This document shows, one piece after another, positions 17,075-25,680 of a stretch of 64,000 nucleotides of DNA. The notes under the pieces were generated by a model that saw only the letters and a list, made by a program, of their open reading frames with translations, made no database searches and was not told where the DNA came from. The position numbers were made by a program, and so were the translations under genes. Positions within the stretch are counted from its first letter, which is position 1; each line of letters begins with the position of its first letter. Source of the stretch: CAVQDV01 sp963711375 (GTDB lineage: Bacteria; Pseudomonadota; Gammaproteobacteria; Coxiellales; Coxiellaceae); NCBI GenBank assembly GCA_963711375.1, contig CAVQDV010000005.1:2666001-2730000 (forward strand). The letters are read 5' to 3'.

Positions 17075-17374
17075 TTACTTTTTTGGCTTGTCTTTTCCCA
17101 TCATTGGTTTTTCTTTACCCATCATTGGTTTGTTCATCGAGCTACCTGATCGGCCGCCTTGAGACTCTTCACCAAGATTGATATGCAACATACCAAGAAC
17201 TTTGGCATTGAAGCGTTGGCTTAATGCTTGATCAGAAAAACCTTTTAAACTTCCTTGTGAAAGCATGGTTTCTTCATCTTTGCTGAGCATAACACCTGAA
17301 GATTTCAATTTTTTTACGATTTCTGCGGGGTTAGTGCTTAAACGCTTTTGTAATGCTTCTCTTAAAGTTGCCAT
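17075..17374 (-). CDS. Small protein with GG motif and Met/Lys-rich repeat tail
   Basis: 99 residues with no family recognised. The N-terminal 70 residues are helical and charged (MATLREALQKRL, then SGVMLSKDEETMLSQ). A double glycine at 73-74 is followed by a 25-residue tail, RSGSSMN plus the tandem unit KPMMGKE/KPMMGKD and KPKK. The unit is also a 21-bp direct DNA repeat. Leader-helix, GG, then a short unusual tail is the layout of many precursor peptides. It lies directly upstream of an M50/PqqD-like protease on the same strand, separated by a terminator, so it could be that enzyme's substrate; this is inference. The ribosome site is AGGAGGAATA just before the ATG. Confidence 0.7.
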   Translation of the reverse strand: MATLREALQKRLSTNPAEIVKKLKSSGVMLSKDEETMLSQGSLKGFSDQALSQRFNAKVLGMLHINLGEESQGGRSGSSMNKPMMGKEKPMMGKDKPKK

Positions 17375-17598
17375 TTGTTATTCCTCCTGAATATAATGTT
17401 GATTTTTTCCTTATATACTCGAGTTAAAATCTAATTTGATTCGAACCCTACAAAAAGATTATAGCACAGTATTTATACAGAAAACTTCCTGAATATGGTG
17501 TGTTCATTGATTCAGAATCGGAGTATTGGATATTGCTAGTGGGGCAAATTTCGGGCATTATGGTTTTTTTTTAATAATTCACAGGAAAAGTTGGCCCT

Positions 17599-17859
17599 AT
17601 GGCAAAAGAAGATCACATTGAAATGAATGGGGTAGTTATTGACTCCCTCCCCAACACCACCTTTCGAGTACAGCTTGAAAACGGGCATGTCGTTACCGCT
17701 CATATTTCCGGAAAAATCCGAAAAAATTACATCCGCATATTGACGGGTGACAAAGTGATCGTGGAATTAACGCCCTATGATTTGACAAAAGGTCGTATCA
17801 CCTATCGTGACACGGGGAAAAAACGCCCTGTGGAAGGCGCCCCACCAGAACAAAGCTAG
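17599..17859 (+). CDS. infA: Translation initiation factor IF-1
   Basis: 86 residues, an OB-fold protein with the IF-1 pattern MAKEDHIEMNGVVIDSLPNTTFRVQLENG, split at residues 1-29, then HISGKIRKNYIRILTGDKV and RITYR. It binds the ribosomal A site during initiation. The C-terminal KKRPVEGAPPEQS extension is about 14 residues longer than the 72-residue E. coli protein. It converges on clpA with a 4-bp overlap; infA-clpA proximity is a common gammaproteobacterial arrangement. Confidence 0.97.
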   Translation: MAKEDHIEMNGVVIDSLPNTTFRVQLENGHVVTAHISGKIRKNYIRILTGDKVIVELTPYDLTKGRITYRDTGKKRPVEGAPPEQS

Positions 17860-20150
17860 GATTGACTCACAAGTGCGATTTCACCCTTAGAAATCTGGAT
17901 CTCAAGATCGTTATCTTTGCCGACATCAATGCGAACTTCACCACCTTGTTGTCCCGCTAATTTCCCGAAGAGCATTTCATCTGCCAAGGGCTTTTTGACT
18001 CGCTCTTGAATTAAACGAGACAAGGGTCTTGCACCCATTTTACGATCATAGCCCTCTTTTGCTAACCAATTTTTGGCTTCTCGAGTCATGATGAGGGTAA
18101 TCTCTTTTTCCTTCAGCTGCTGTTCGAGCTCTGCCATTTCTTTCTCGACAATTTTAATAATGGTTGTCGCATCAAGATGTTTAAATTGCACAATAGCATC
18201 CAAACGATTTCGAAATTCTGGGCTAAACATTAATTTTATAGCTGAATTACTGTCTTCATGAGTATCTTGTTCGGCAAATCCTATGGTATTTCGCTCCAGC
18301 ATTTCCGCGCCAGCATTGGTTGTCATTAAAATGATGACGTGGCGAAAATCTGCTTTTCGCCCATTATTATCGGTTAAATGACCATAATCCATCACTTGCA
18401 ATAATACATTAAACATATCAGGATGCGCTTTTTCGATTTCATCTAATAATAAAACGGCATGAGGTTTTTTAATAACAGATTCTGTTAGCAAGCCACCTTG
18501 TTCATAACCCACATAGCCAGGAGGCGCGCCGATCAATCTCGAAACTGCATGACGCTCCATGTATTCCGACATATCAAAACGTAATAACTCAACGCCCAAT
18601 TCCATCGATAATTGTCGAGCTAATTCCGTCTTACCAACACCCGTAGGACCGGCTAATAAAAAAGATCCGATTGGTTTATTACGATCGCGCAAACCCGCAC
18701 GTGAGAGTTTAATGGCATCCGTCAAAGTATCGATAGCCGCATCTTGGCCAAACACCATTTTCTTCAATTTTTTCGTCAGTGATTTCAACAACGTTTTATC
18801 TGAACTTGAAAGATTTTGCAGCGGAATACGCGCAATTTTCGCAACCACTTCTTCAATTTCACTGACGCGAATGACATTTCGACGTTTACTTGCGGGTTGC
18901 ACGTGAACATAAGCTCCCGCTTCATCAATGACATCAATAGCTTTATCCGGCAGACGACGATCTACTATGTAACGCATGGATAATTCCACGGCACGTTCCA
19001 AAGCCTCATTGGTGTATTCAACGCCATGGTACTGCTCAAAACGCGATTTTAATCCCTGTAAAATAGCAACCGCATCCTCATGAGTAGGCTCTTCCACATC
19101 AATTTTTTGGAATCGACGAAGTAAGGCATGATCTTTTGAAAAATAATTACGATATTCTTCGTAAGTCGTTGCACCCATACATCGAAGCTCACCAGAACTC
19201 AACAAGGGCTTAATTAAATTCGAAGCATCCATTGTGCCACCGGTTGCCGAGCCTGCACCGATTAAATTGTGGATTTCATCGATAAAAATAATGGCGCCCG
19301 TATTTCTTCCTAAGGCACGCAAGACTGATTTAAATCGTTTTTCAAAATCGCCTCGGTATTTGGTGCCTGCCAATAAAATACCTAAGTCTAAAAGATAAAT
19401 CGTGCAAGCCGCTAAGGTTTGAGGAACTTTTCGTTCCACAATTAATTGCGCTAAACCTTCCGCAATGGCTGTTTTACCAACCCCTGCTTCACCGACCAGA
19501 AGAGGATTATTTTTGGTTCGGCGACACAAAACCTGAACACAGCGCCCTAATTCAGCCTCACGACCAATAACAGGATCGAGCTGACCCAGCTGGGCCTTTT
19601 CATTCAAATTAACGGTATAAAGCTCGATAAGGCTTTCCTCGTTTGAACCGGCTTCCTTCGTGGAAGGCTCTGACGAGGGCGAGTAATCTTCGCCATAGTC
19701 GATGTCCTTATACGTTCGAGGTTTCGCAATACCCTGAGAAGTGAAATTCATCACATCTATCCGTGTTACATTTTCTTGGTTGAGAAAATAAGAGGCCTGG
19801 CTATCTTGCTCGCCAAAAATAGCTGTCAGAACGTTAATACCGGTCACTTCTGGCCTGCCCTGACTTTGTACTTGATAAATAGCTCTTTGTAAAACTCGTT
19901 GAAAACTTAAGGTTGGTTGAATATCCCGCTCCACATTGACAGGAACCTGAGGTGTAGTTTCGTCAATGAAAATGCCAAGGCCGGCCCTGAGGCGCTCTAA
20001 ATTGGCTCCACAGGCAATAAGCACGTTGCAGGCTTCCGGGTTATCCAGCAGCGAAAGCAGCAGGTGCTCAACGGTAATAAACTCATGACGCTTCTCTTTT
20101 GCTTGAGAGAAGGCATTATTGATCGATAACTCTAGCGACTTACTAAACAT
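17856..20150 (-). CDS. clpA: Clp protease ATP-binding subunit ClpA
   Basis: 764 residues. The N-terminal double-helix repeat (FSKSLELSINNAFSQAKEKRHEF onward) is the ClpS/substrate-binding domain. The two AAA+ modules have Walker A GEAGVGKTA and GPTGVGKTE and Walker B motifs IIFIDEIHN and VLLLDEIEKA. It unfolds substrates for ClpP. The ATG at 20150 is chosen because GGATGGAAG is correctly spaced; the ATG at 20159 has AGG too close. The adaptor gene clpS, usually directly upstream, is not between clpA and the divergent neighbour. Confidence 0.95.
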   Translation of the reverse strand: MFSKSLELSINNAFSQAKEKRHEFITVEHLLLSLLDNPEACNVLIACGANLERLRAGLGIFIDETTPQVPVNVERDIQPTLSFQRVLQRAIYQVQSQGRPEVTGINVLTAIFGEQDSQASYFLNQENVTRIDVMNFTSQGIAKPRTYKDIDYGEDYSPSSEPSTKEAGSNEESLIELYTVNLNEKAQLGQLDPVIGREAELGRCVQVLCRRTKNNPLLVGEAGVGKTAIAEGLAQLIVERKVPQTLAACTIYLLDLGILLAGTKYRGDFEKRFKSVLRALGRNTGAIIFIDEIHNLIGAGSATGGTMDASNLIKPLLSSGELRCMGATTYEEYRNYFSKDHALLRRFQKIDVEEPTHEDAVAILQGLKSRFEQYHGVEYTNEALERAVELSMRYIVDRRLPDKAIDVIDEAGAYVHVQPASKRRNVIRVSEIEEVVAKIARIPLQNLSSSDKTLLKSLTKKLKKMVFGQDAAIDTLTDAIKLSRAGLRDRNKPIGSFLLAGPTGVGKTELARQLSMELGVELLRFDMSEYMERHAVSRLIGAPPGYVGYEQGGLLTESVIKKPHAVLLLDEIEKAHPDMFNVLLQVMDYGHLTDNNGRKADFRHVIILMTTNAGAEMLERNTIGFAEQDTHEDSNSAIKLMFSPEFRNRLDAIVQFKHLDATTIIKIVEKEMAELEQQLKEKEITLIMTREAKNWLAKEGYDRKMGARPLSRLIQERVKKPLADEMLFGKLAGQQGGEVRIDVGKDNDLEIQISKGEIALVSQS

Positions 20151-20316
20151 GGCTTCCATCCCTATGTTATAAAATTGGCCTCACCTTTACTTTAGTTGAT
20201 TTTGTAACAATTTTCCTGCTCTTTCTTTCGAGTGGAGATTTTTCATTTAAAATCATAGGCTAAACTTAGGCCCTAAACTCTTAATCTTCTTAAAATATTT
20301 TGAAATTTTATTAAAA

Positions 20317-20349
20317 TTTAATGTTACCTTAAGGTTTATGATGTATTCT
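20317..20349 (+). promoter_or_regulatory. Putative PmrA-box promoter of the 178-residue protein gene
   Basis: TTTAATGTT-AC-CTTAAGGTT (20317-20336) is a tandem 9-mer with 11-bp period, nearly identical to the box at 13944. Seven bp later the hexamer TATTCT (20344-20349) occupies the -10 position. A palindrome CTTAAT-ACT-ATTAAG follows immediately (20348-20362). Confidence 0.65.
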
Positions 20350-20377
20350 TAATACTATTAAGAGAGAGGATTTTATC

Positions 20378-20914
20378 ATGGCGACCGTGCGCCACCCTTT
20401 ACAAACTAGCTTTAGTTTTTTTAAAGCGGTAACTCCTACCAATCGGTACTATCCGCAACTGGTGCACGCCATCGTCACCCGCAACCCCGAGAAAATTAAA
20501 TCTTTATTAGAACATTTTGCTAATCAAGATAAAAAGGCTACTACTTTCGTCACTAATGACTTAAGTGTGAATCAATTAGATCATTTAGAAAAATACCCGC
20601 AAGGACTTTTCGGAAAACCCTTAGAACTTGCCATCGCATTACATGGGCCCGACGAGGCTACTGAAAATAATAGCTATGAATCCATCAGTGTTTTAGCGAA
20701 TAATTGGAATATACTTGAGAGACTCGCCGAATTTTATAATTGCCCCTCTCCCGATTACCAAAAAATACGACAAAAAGCGGCTGAAAATAAAGACGAACAC
20801 CTTTTGGATTGGCTTGATTTGATCATGAGGGAAAAATTTCCTGAAGTATACAAGAAAACTACTCAGTTTGATGAAGCTGTTGATCCAGTCGCACACACAG
20901 CGACAAAAAGTTAA
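20378..20914 (+). CDS. Hypothetical protein, weak ankyrin-like pattern, effector candidate
   Basis: 178 residues, no confident family. YPQLVHAIVTRNPEKIKSLLEHFANQ (about 25-50) and GKPLELAIALHG (about 79-90) resemble the paired helices of ankyrin repeats, but a full repeat cannot be traced. The rest is helical and charged, with no signal peptide or membrane segment. The GAGAGAGG ribosome site is strong. A PmrA-box promoter upstream makes a regulated, possibly translocated protein plausible. It converges with icd with only 5 bp between stops. Confidence 0.6.
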   Translation: MATVRHPLQTSFSFFKAVTPTNRYYPQLVHAIVTRNPEKIKSLLEHFANQDKKATTFVTNDLSVNQLDHLEKYPQGLFGKPLELAIALHGPDEATENNSYESISVLANNWNILERLAEFYNCPSPDYQKIRQKAAENKDEHLLDWLDLIMREKFPEVYKKTTQFDEAVDPVAHTATKS

Positions 20915-20919
20915 ATAAA

Positions 20920-22176
20920 TTACATATGGGCAATAATGTTATCACCGAAGGCTGAACAGCTGATTTCAGTGGCATTAGGCGTTAAGCGCGCAAAATCATA
21001 GGTGACCTTGCCGCTGGAAATTGCTGCACTCATACCATGAATAATTAAATCGGCTGCTTCAACCCAGCCCATATAACGTAGCATCATTTCCGCCGATAGA
21101 ATCAATGAACCAGGGTTTACTTTGTCTAAGCCCTCATATTTTGGCGCTGTTCCATGGGTTGCTTCAAATAAACCCACCACATCACTTAAATTGGCACCAG
21201 GAGCGATTCCAATTCCACCCACTTGCGCGGCTAAAGCATCGGAAATATAATCCCCATTTAAATTCAAGGTAGCAATTACGGAATACTCTACCGGCCGCAA
21301 TATAATTTGCTGTAAAAATGCATCAGCAATTACATCCTTAATAACAATGTCTTTACCATTTTTCGGATTTTTGAGTGTCATCCAAGGCCCCTTTTCCAAA
21401 AGTACAGCGCCGAATTCATTTTTCGCGCAAGCATAGCCCCACTCTTTGAAAGCGCCTTCCGTAAATTTCATGATATTTCCTTTGTGCACTAATGTGACAG
21501 AAGGTTTGTCATTATCAATTGCATACTGAATAGCTCGACGAACTAACCGGGTAGTGCCCTCTTCCGACACAGGCTTAATACCAATACCACTCGTTTCAGG
21601 AAAACGAATTTTCGTAACATGTAATTCATTTCGTAAAAAAGTAATTAATTTTTTAGCTTCAGGAGATTTCGCTGGCCATTCAATTCCAGCATAAATATCC
21701 TCAGAATTTTCTCGAAAAATCACCATATCAACCAGCTCTGGATGCTTCACGGGGCTTGGTGTTCCTGTAAAATATTGCACGGGTCTCAAGCAAACATACA
21801 AATCTAAAGACTGTCTAAGCGCCACATTTAAAGAACGAATGCCACCGCCAACAGGGGTTGTCAAGGGCCCTTTAATGGCCACGGAATAGTCGGCAATCGC
21901 TTGTAAAGTTTCATTGGGCAAACCACTTTTTTCGCCATAGACTTGAACGGCTTTATCTCCTGCATAAATTTCCATCCACGAAATTTTACGATTATCGCCA
22001 TAGGCCTTTTTAATCGCAGCATCGGTTACCTTGCGCATCACAGGCGTAATATCAACACCGATACCATCTCCTTCAATAAATGGAATAATGGGGTTAGGTG
22101 GCACTGTCAGCTCGCCCTTTTGATTAACAGTGATTTTTTCTCCTTCTTTAGGAACTTGAATATGTTGGTAAGCCAT
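20920..22176 (-). CDS. icd: NADP-dependent isocitrate dehydrogenase
   Basis: 418 residues. PFIEGDGIGVDITPVM, GGGIRSLNVALRQSLDLYVCLRP (Ser of RSLN is the substrate-binding and, in enterobacteria, phosphorylated serine), FRENSEDIYAGIEW and GDYISDALAAQVGGIGIAPGANL (about 305-327) are diagnostic. It performs the oxidative decarboxylation of isocitrate in the TCA cycle. Good AGGAGAT ribosome site. Length agrees with E. coli Icd (416). Confidence 0.97.
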   Translation of the reverse strand: MAYQHIQVPKEGEKITVNQKGELTVPPNPIIPFIEGDGIGVDITPVMRKVTDAAIKKAYGDNRKISWMEIYAGDKAVQVYGEKSGLPNETLQAIADYSVAIKGPLTTPVGGGIRSLNVALRQSLDLYVCLRPVQYFTGTPSPVKHPELVDMVIFRENSEDIYAGIEWPAKSPEAKKLITFLRNELHVTKIRFPETSGIGIKPVSEEGTTRLVRRAIQYAIDNDKPSVTLVHKGNIMKFTEGAFKEWGYACAKNEFGAVLLEKGPWMTLKNPKNGKDIVIKDVIADAFLQQIILRPVEYSVIATLNLNGDYISDALAAQVGGIGIAPGANLSDVVGLFEATHGTAPKYEGLDKVNPGSLILSAEMMLRYMGWVEAADLIIHGMSAAISSGKVTYDFARLTPNATEISCSAFGDNIIAHM

Positions 22177-22296
22177 GAAGATCTCCTTATTAATTTCACA
22201 CCAGAATAACAGAAACAGGAATAGGCAGCTACTCAGCCGTATATTTGACCATTCTAAGGCTTAGATGCTAATCTTAAACGCTAGAGGAAGGAATCT

Positions 22297-22548
22297 ATGG
22301 CAGAACCAGACAAACTTATCCGGACACTTATCGAAAAATTCTCGACTGACCCAGAGTTTAAAGATCGCTTTCTCTGCGCCATTCAAGCAGACCCTGAAAA
22401 AGTAGTTAGCGAGGTAGAAGACATTTTACTTGCCGAGGGTATTGAGGTTAATGCAGAAGCTCATAAAATGATTAGTGAAATAAACTGGCAGAGTAAAAAC
22501 CTCGGAGAAGAGTTGAACAAGAGAATCAGCAGAACTCGTAGCGGATAG
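22297..22548 (+). CDS. Small protein with leader-peptide-like pattern
   Basis: 83 residues after a strong GAGGAAGG site. The sequence DKLIRTLIEKFSTDPEFKDRF, then ADPEKVVSEVEDILLAEGIEV, resembles the N-terminal pattern of nitrile-hydratase-type precursor leaders (DPxF..LL.ADP...L...GIEV). The resemblance is by eye only. The C-terminal NWQSKNLGEELNKRIS has no Cys and no GG. It converges on the second M50/PqqD-like protease, with 27 bp between the stops. Function unknown. Confidence 0.68.
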   Translation: MAEPDKLIRTLIEKFSTDPEFKDRFLCAIQADPEKVVSEVEDILLAEGIEVNAEAHKMISEINWQSKNLGEELNKRISRTRSG

Positions 22549-22575
22549 GACTCTTCAGCTCTTCCAAAAATCGGA

Positions 22576-24564
22576 TCATTTTCTTCGTTGTTCAATCACT
22601 CCTTTTATGATAGTGAAAAGTGTGTGAAAAATAATCATATAGGGCAAAATCCAACTTAGAATGTACTGGGGCCCCTGATTAACTGAATGGGGCAATAGCT
22701 GGAATATTATCCATTTTTGAAATATCAGTAAAATGAAAATATTAATTAAATCATAAAGCGCACACACAGACCAATACGTTAAAATCTTTCTGGTGTCTGC
22801 ATTCCATTTAAAAGATCTTGGCAATTTTCCGAGCCAAATTGAAGCTTTTCGCTTTAAATCTGGCATATCCAAAGCATCCATTAAAGCATAATAACCGTCA
22901 TATTCTAGAACGACATTTAAATTCATCGCAAATGAAAGATAGGTCAGCGTCGCATAGAGCCATAAAATAATATCGACCGTTGTATTACGAACCAAAAAAG
23001 AGGCTATTGATGCAGCTCCCGCGAGTGCAAGATCGTTGATACAACCCGATAAATTTACAATGATTCGTTCTCGACGCGTCGCCATCCACATATCGGTCGT
23101 ATCACAAAAAGCAAAGGCGGCCACCCAAAACCAACCAATTCCAAATCCATGGACCTCTCGTTTAAAATGTTTGCAAGTGTAAGCATGAGCAAGCTCGTGA
23201 AAACCTGAAGTTAAAATCGTCAACGGCAATACCGCTAGCAGCCACCAATATCTTCCTTTCCCGCCTCTAAAAAAAGAAACAATATGATCCGCATTATCAA
23301 TATAAAAAAATATGCCCAGAAAAATAATGAGGGTAATCAAAAACAGTGAAGGTTTTAAAAAAATAAATCGAGCGGCTTTATTATATAAAGCCGTCACAAA
23401 AGCATCAGTATTTTTTAAGGTGTATTGAGCGGTTAAGATACGCTTGACGAGGTCAAAAGTCTTTTCAGCCACACTGGACTTTGCTTTTTTCCGAGGAATA
23501 TGCAAACCCGTTATCATTCCAGCATGATAAAAATTCATCAACAAATTGGCGGCCTGCTCTGGAATAAAAATGCCTTTTTCCTCATACAATAGAAGCGTAA
23601 TTTCCTGAAGCGTTCTATGTCCATTGAGCAAATTGTAAAAAAACAGGCCATCTTCGGATACTTGTAAATATTTATTATTTTCTGGATTTTTAAAAATATA
23701 CGAAATTCCGCCATCGTAATAATCGTGTTTCGTGATAATAATATTATCTTTTTTAACTGGGCGAGAACGATTGGTGTTAAAAAACATCATCATTTCTTGT
23801 GTTTCTTGATCGCTATAAACAACGCTTTTAAAAAGCTCCTCGTTTATCTCATAAAGCACACAATCCTCTTCCGCAATGACGGTGCTATTTCGAACATGAT
23901 TCGACTCGGATAATAAAGCCATTTCCCCAAATAGCTGTCCGGTCCCCATGGTTGCCACTGGGATCTTGGCATGAATATAAATACCGACTTTTCCAGAGAG
24001 AATCAGGTAGCAAGAATGGCCTTCTTCCCCTTGGCTCATAATAACTTCATTTTTCTTAAACACTTTCGTCACGATTTTTCGAGTTAATTCTCGAACTTGT
24101 TCGTCGGGAAGTTTTTTAAAAGGGGTGAGTAAGCGTAAAAAGCTTTCTTTTTTAATCTGATCGGCTTGATCGTGGAGTTCCTGGGCCATACTAGGATGTT
24201 TGGCAATGTTGGCCACCAAACCAGCTTTTGAAATAGCAAGCGTACTTACTTTAGAAAGTGTTTTCATCGTAGCGGTTGCCGGGGGCGCTGTGGAATGCGC
24301 ATCAATGATGCCAATGGTATCCCCCGCGCTTAATACCACTAAAGGAATGGATTTCCCTTTATTTAATCGGCTCACCTCAATTTCGCCTTTGGCAATAACA
24401 TAGAAATTAGGGGAAGGTTCACCTTCGGTAAGAATCACATGGTTCGCTGGAAAGTCTTTTTCAAACATTACACTAGCCAATTCGGCAAGATGTTCGATCG
24501 GAAAGGAATTAAAAAGAGAAGTCCCCCTCAGGAGCTTAATCCTTTCTTCCATAGTAAATGCCAT
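22576..24564 (-). CDS. Cyclic-nucleotide-binding / PqqD-like / M50 metalloprotease, copy 2
   Basis: 662 residues, same layout as copy 1. Cyclic-nucleotide-binding-like domains are at about 15-120 and 145-250 (second cassette LFGEMALLSESNHVRNST contains extra residues). The PqqD-like segment is at about 285-350 (KYLQVSEDGLFFYNLLNG). Membrane helices from about 400 follow, with zinc motif HELAH (456-460) and a distal NLNVVLEYDGYY region supplying the third ligand. The GAGGGG site supports the start at 24564. Its upstream neighbour on the same strand is queA (63 bp gap). Copy 1 and copy 2 are clearly paralogous but diverged. The role is probably membrane-embedded proteolysis controlled by ligand or protein binding; substrate unknown. 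Confidence 0.78.
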   Translation of the reverse strand: MAFTMEERIKLLRGTSLFNSFPIEHLAELASVMFEKDFPANHVILTEGEPSPNFYVIAKGEIEVSRLNKGKSIPLVVLSAGDTIGIIDAHSTAPPATATMKTLSKVSTLAISKAGLVANIAKHPSMAQELHDQADQIKKESFLRLLTPFKKLPDEQVRELTRKIVTKVFKKNEVIMSQGEEGHSCYLILSGKVGIYIHAKIPVATMGTGQLFGEMALLSESNHVRNSTVIAEEDCVLYEINEELFKSVVYSDQETQEMMMFFNTNRSRPVKKDNIIITKHDYYDGGISYIFKNPENNKYLQVSEDGLFFYNLLNGHRTLQEITLLLYEEKGIFIPEQAANLLMNFYHAGMITGLHIPRKKAKSSVAEKTFDLVKRILTAQYTLKNTDAFVTALYNKAARFIFLKPSLFLITLIIFLGIFFYIDNADHIVSFFRGGKGRYWWLLAVLPLTILTSGFHELAHAYTCKHFKREVHGFGIGWFWVAAFAFCDTTDMWMATRRERIIVNLSGCINDLALAGAASIASFLVRNTTVDIILWLYATLTYLSFAMNLNVVLEYDGYYALMDALDMPDLKRKASIWLGKLPRSFKWNADTRKILTYWSVCALYDLINIFILLIFQKWIIFQLLPHSVNQGPQYILSWILPYMIIFHTLFTIIKGVIEQRRK

Positions 24565-24627
24565 CCTGAAGCCCCTCTAAAAACTGTATTGTCTCCGAAG
24601 TTGTATGACTATTGCAAGGCAGATGAA

Positions 24628-25653
24628 TTATTTAGAAATGATCATGGCATCGCCATAACTAAAAAAGCGGTAGTGTTGAGCAACGGCCTCATGATAGGCC
24701 CTCTGAATTAAATCATAGCCCGCGAAAGCACTCACGAGCATGAGCAACGTTGATTTAGGCAGATGAAAATTAGTAATCAAAACATCCACGGTATGGAAGG
24801 TAAAACCGGGTGTGATAAATATCGCAGTCTCACCTCGAAATGCCTTGATTTCGCCAGACTTTGAAGCCGTTTCCAACGCACGCACGACCGTAGTTCCCAC
24901 TGCAATAACGCGCCCGCCTCTCGCCTTACAACTTCGAATATCCTCACATAGAGCTTCACTCACTTCCATAAATTCGCTGTGCATTTGATGCTGACGGATA
25001 TCATTCACTCTAACCGGTATAAATGTACCCGCTCCTACGTGCAAAGTTAAGTAGCGTATCGCCGTGCCCTGCTCGGCAATTTTATTCAACAAGGCTTGAT
25101 CAAAGTGCAAACCGGCAGTCGGCGCGGCGACCGCTCCTTTCTGTGTTGCAAATACCGTTTGATAACGCTCTAAATCGTTTTCATCGGGATTTCGAGCAAT
25201 ATAGCGCGGCAACGGAATTTTACCATGACGGTCTAATAATTCTAAAATCGACGTTTCGGATAAGATTCTCAGTTTGAAAAATTGATTTTCAATATCGACT
25301 ACCTCTGCCCAAAACGTATTTTCTAAGAATATTTTACCCCCTATTTTTGGCGTTTTACTGACTCGAAGCTGAGCAATAACTTCATCATCTTCTAAAATCC
25401 GCTCGATCATACACTCGACTTGACCTCCTGTTTCTTTTTGCCCAAATAAGCGTGCTGGGATCACTTTGGTGTTATTTAACACGAGCAAATCAGCCGGAGA
25501 AATCCATTGTAAAATATCCGAAAATTGATGATGCGTGATTTTTTGTTGGGCGCGATCAAGTGCCATTAAACGGCTGCTTGTCCGCGCTTCCAGGGGGAAT
25601 TGGGCAATAAGCTCTATTGGCAGTTCATAGTTAAAATCGTCGATTTTGTACAT
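24628..25653 (-). CDS. queA: tRNA preQ1(34) S-adenosylmethionine ribosyltransferase-isomerase
   Basis: 341 residues, starting MYKIDDFNYELPIELIAQ and containing LVLNNTKVIPARL, GAVAAPTAGLHFD and TLHVGAGTFIPV, all QueA signatures. It transfers the ribosyl group of SAM to preQ1 in tRNA to make epoxyqueuosine. AGAGGTAAC precedes the ATG. It is often next to tgt and yajC, but neither is nearby. Confidence 0.96.
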   Translation of the reverse strand: MYKIDDFNYELPIELIAQFPLEARTSSRLMALDRAQQKITHHQFSDILQWISPADLLVLNNTKVIPARLFGQKETGGQVECMIERILEDDEVIAQLRVSKTPKIGGKIFLENTFWAEVVDIENQFFKLRILSETSILELLDRHGKIPLPRYIARNPDENDLERYQTVFATQKGAVAAPTAGLHFDQALLNKIAEQGTAIRYLTLHVGAGTFIPVRVNDIRQHQMHSEFMEVSEALCEDIRSCKARGGRVIAVGTTVVRALETASKSGEIKAFRGETAIFITPGFTFHTVDVLITNFHLPKSTLLMLVSAFAGYDLIQRAYHEAVAQHYRFFSYGDAMIISK

Positions 25654-25680
25654 GTTACCTCTTTCTGATAAGATGAAAAA

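Noticed and set aside
17090..17140. Direct 21-bp DNA repeat as a CRISPR or tandem-repeat locus
   Set aside because: Only two units, and the period is seven codons encoding KPMMGK[ED]; it is a protein repeat.
20331..20362. CTTAAG and CTTAAT copies 20 bp apart and the CTTAAT-ACT-ATTAAG palindrome as a second PmrA box
   Set aside because: The period is not 11 bp and the symmetry is inverted; the real tandem box is just upstream at 20317-20336.
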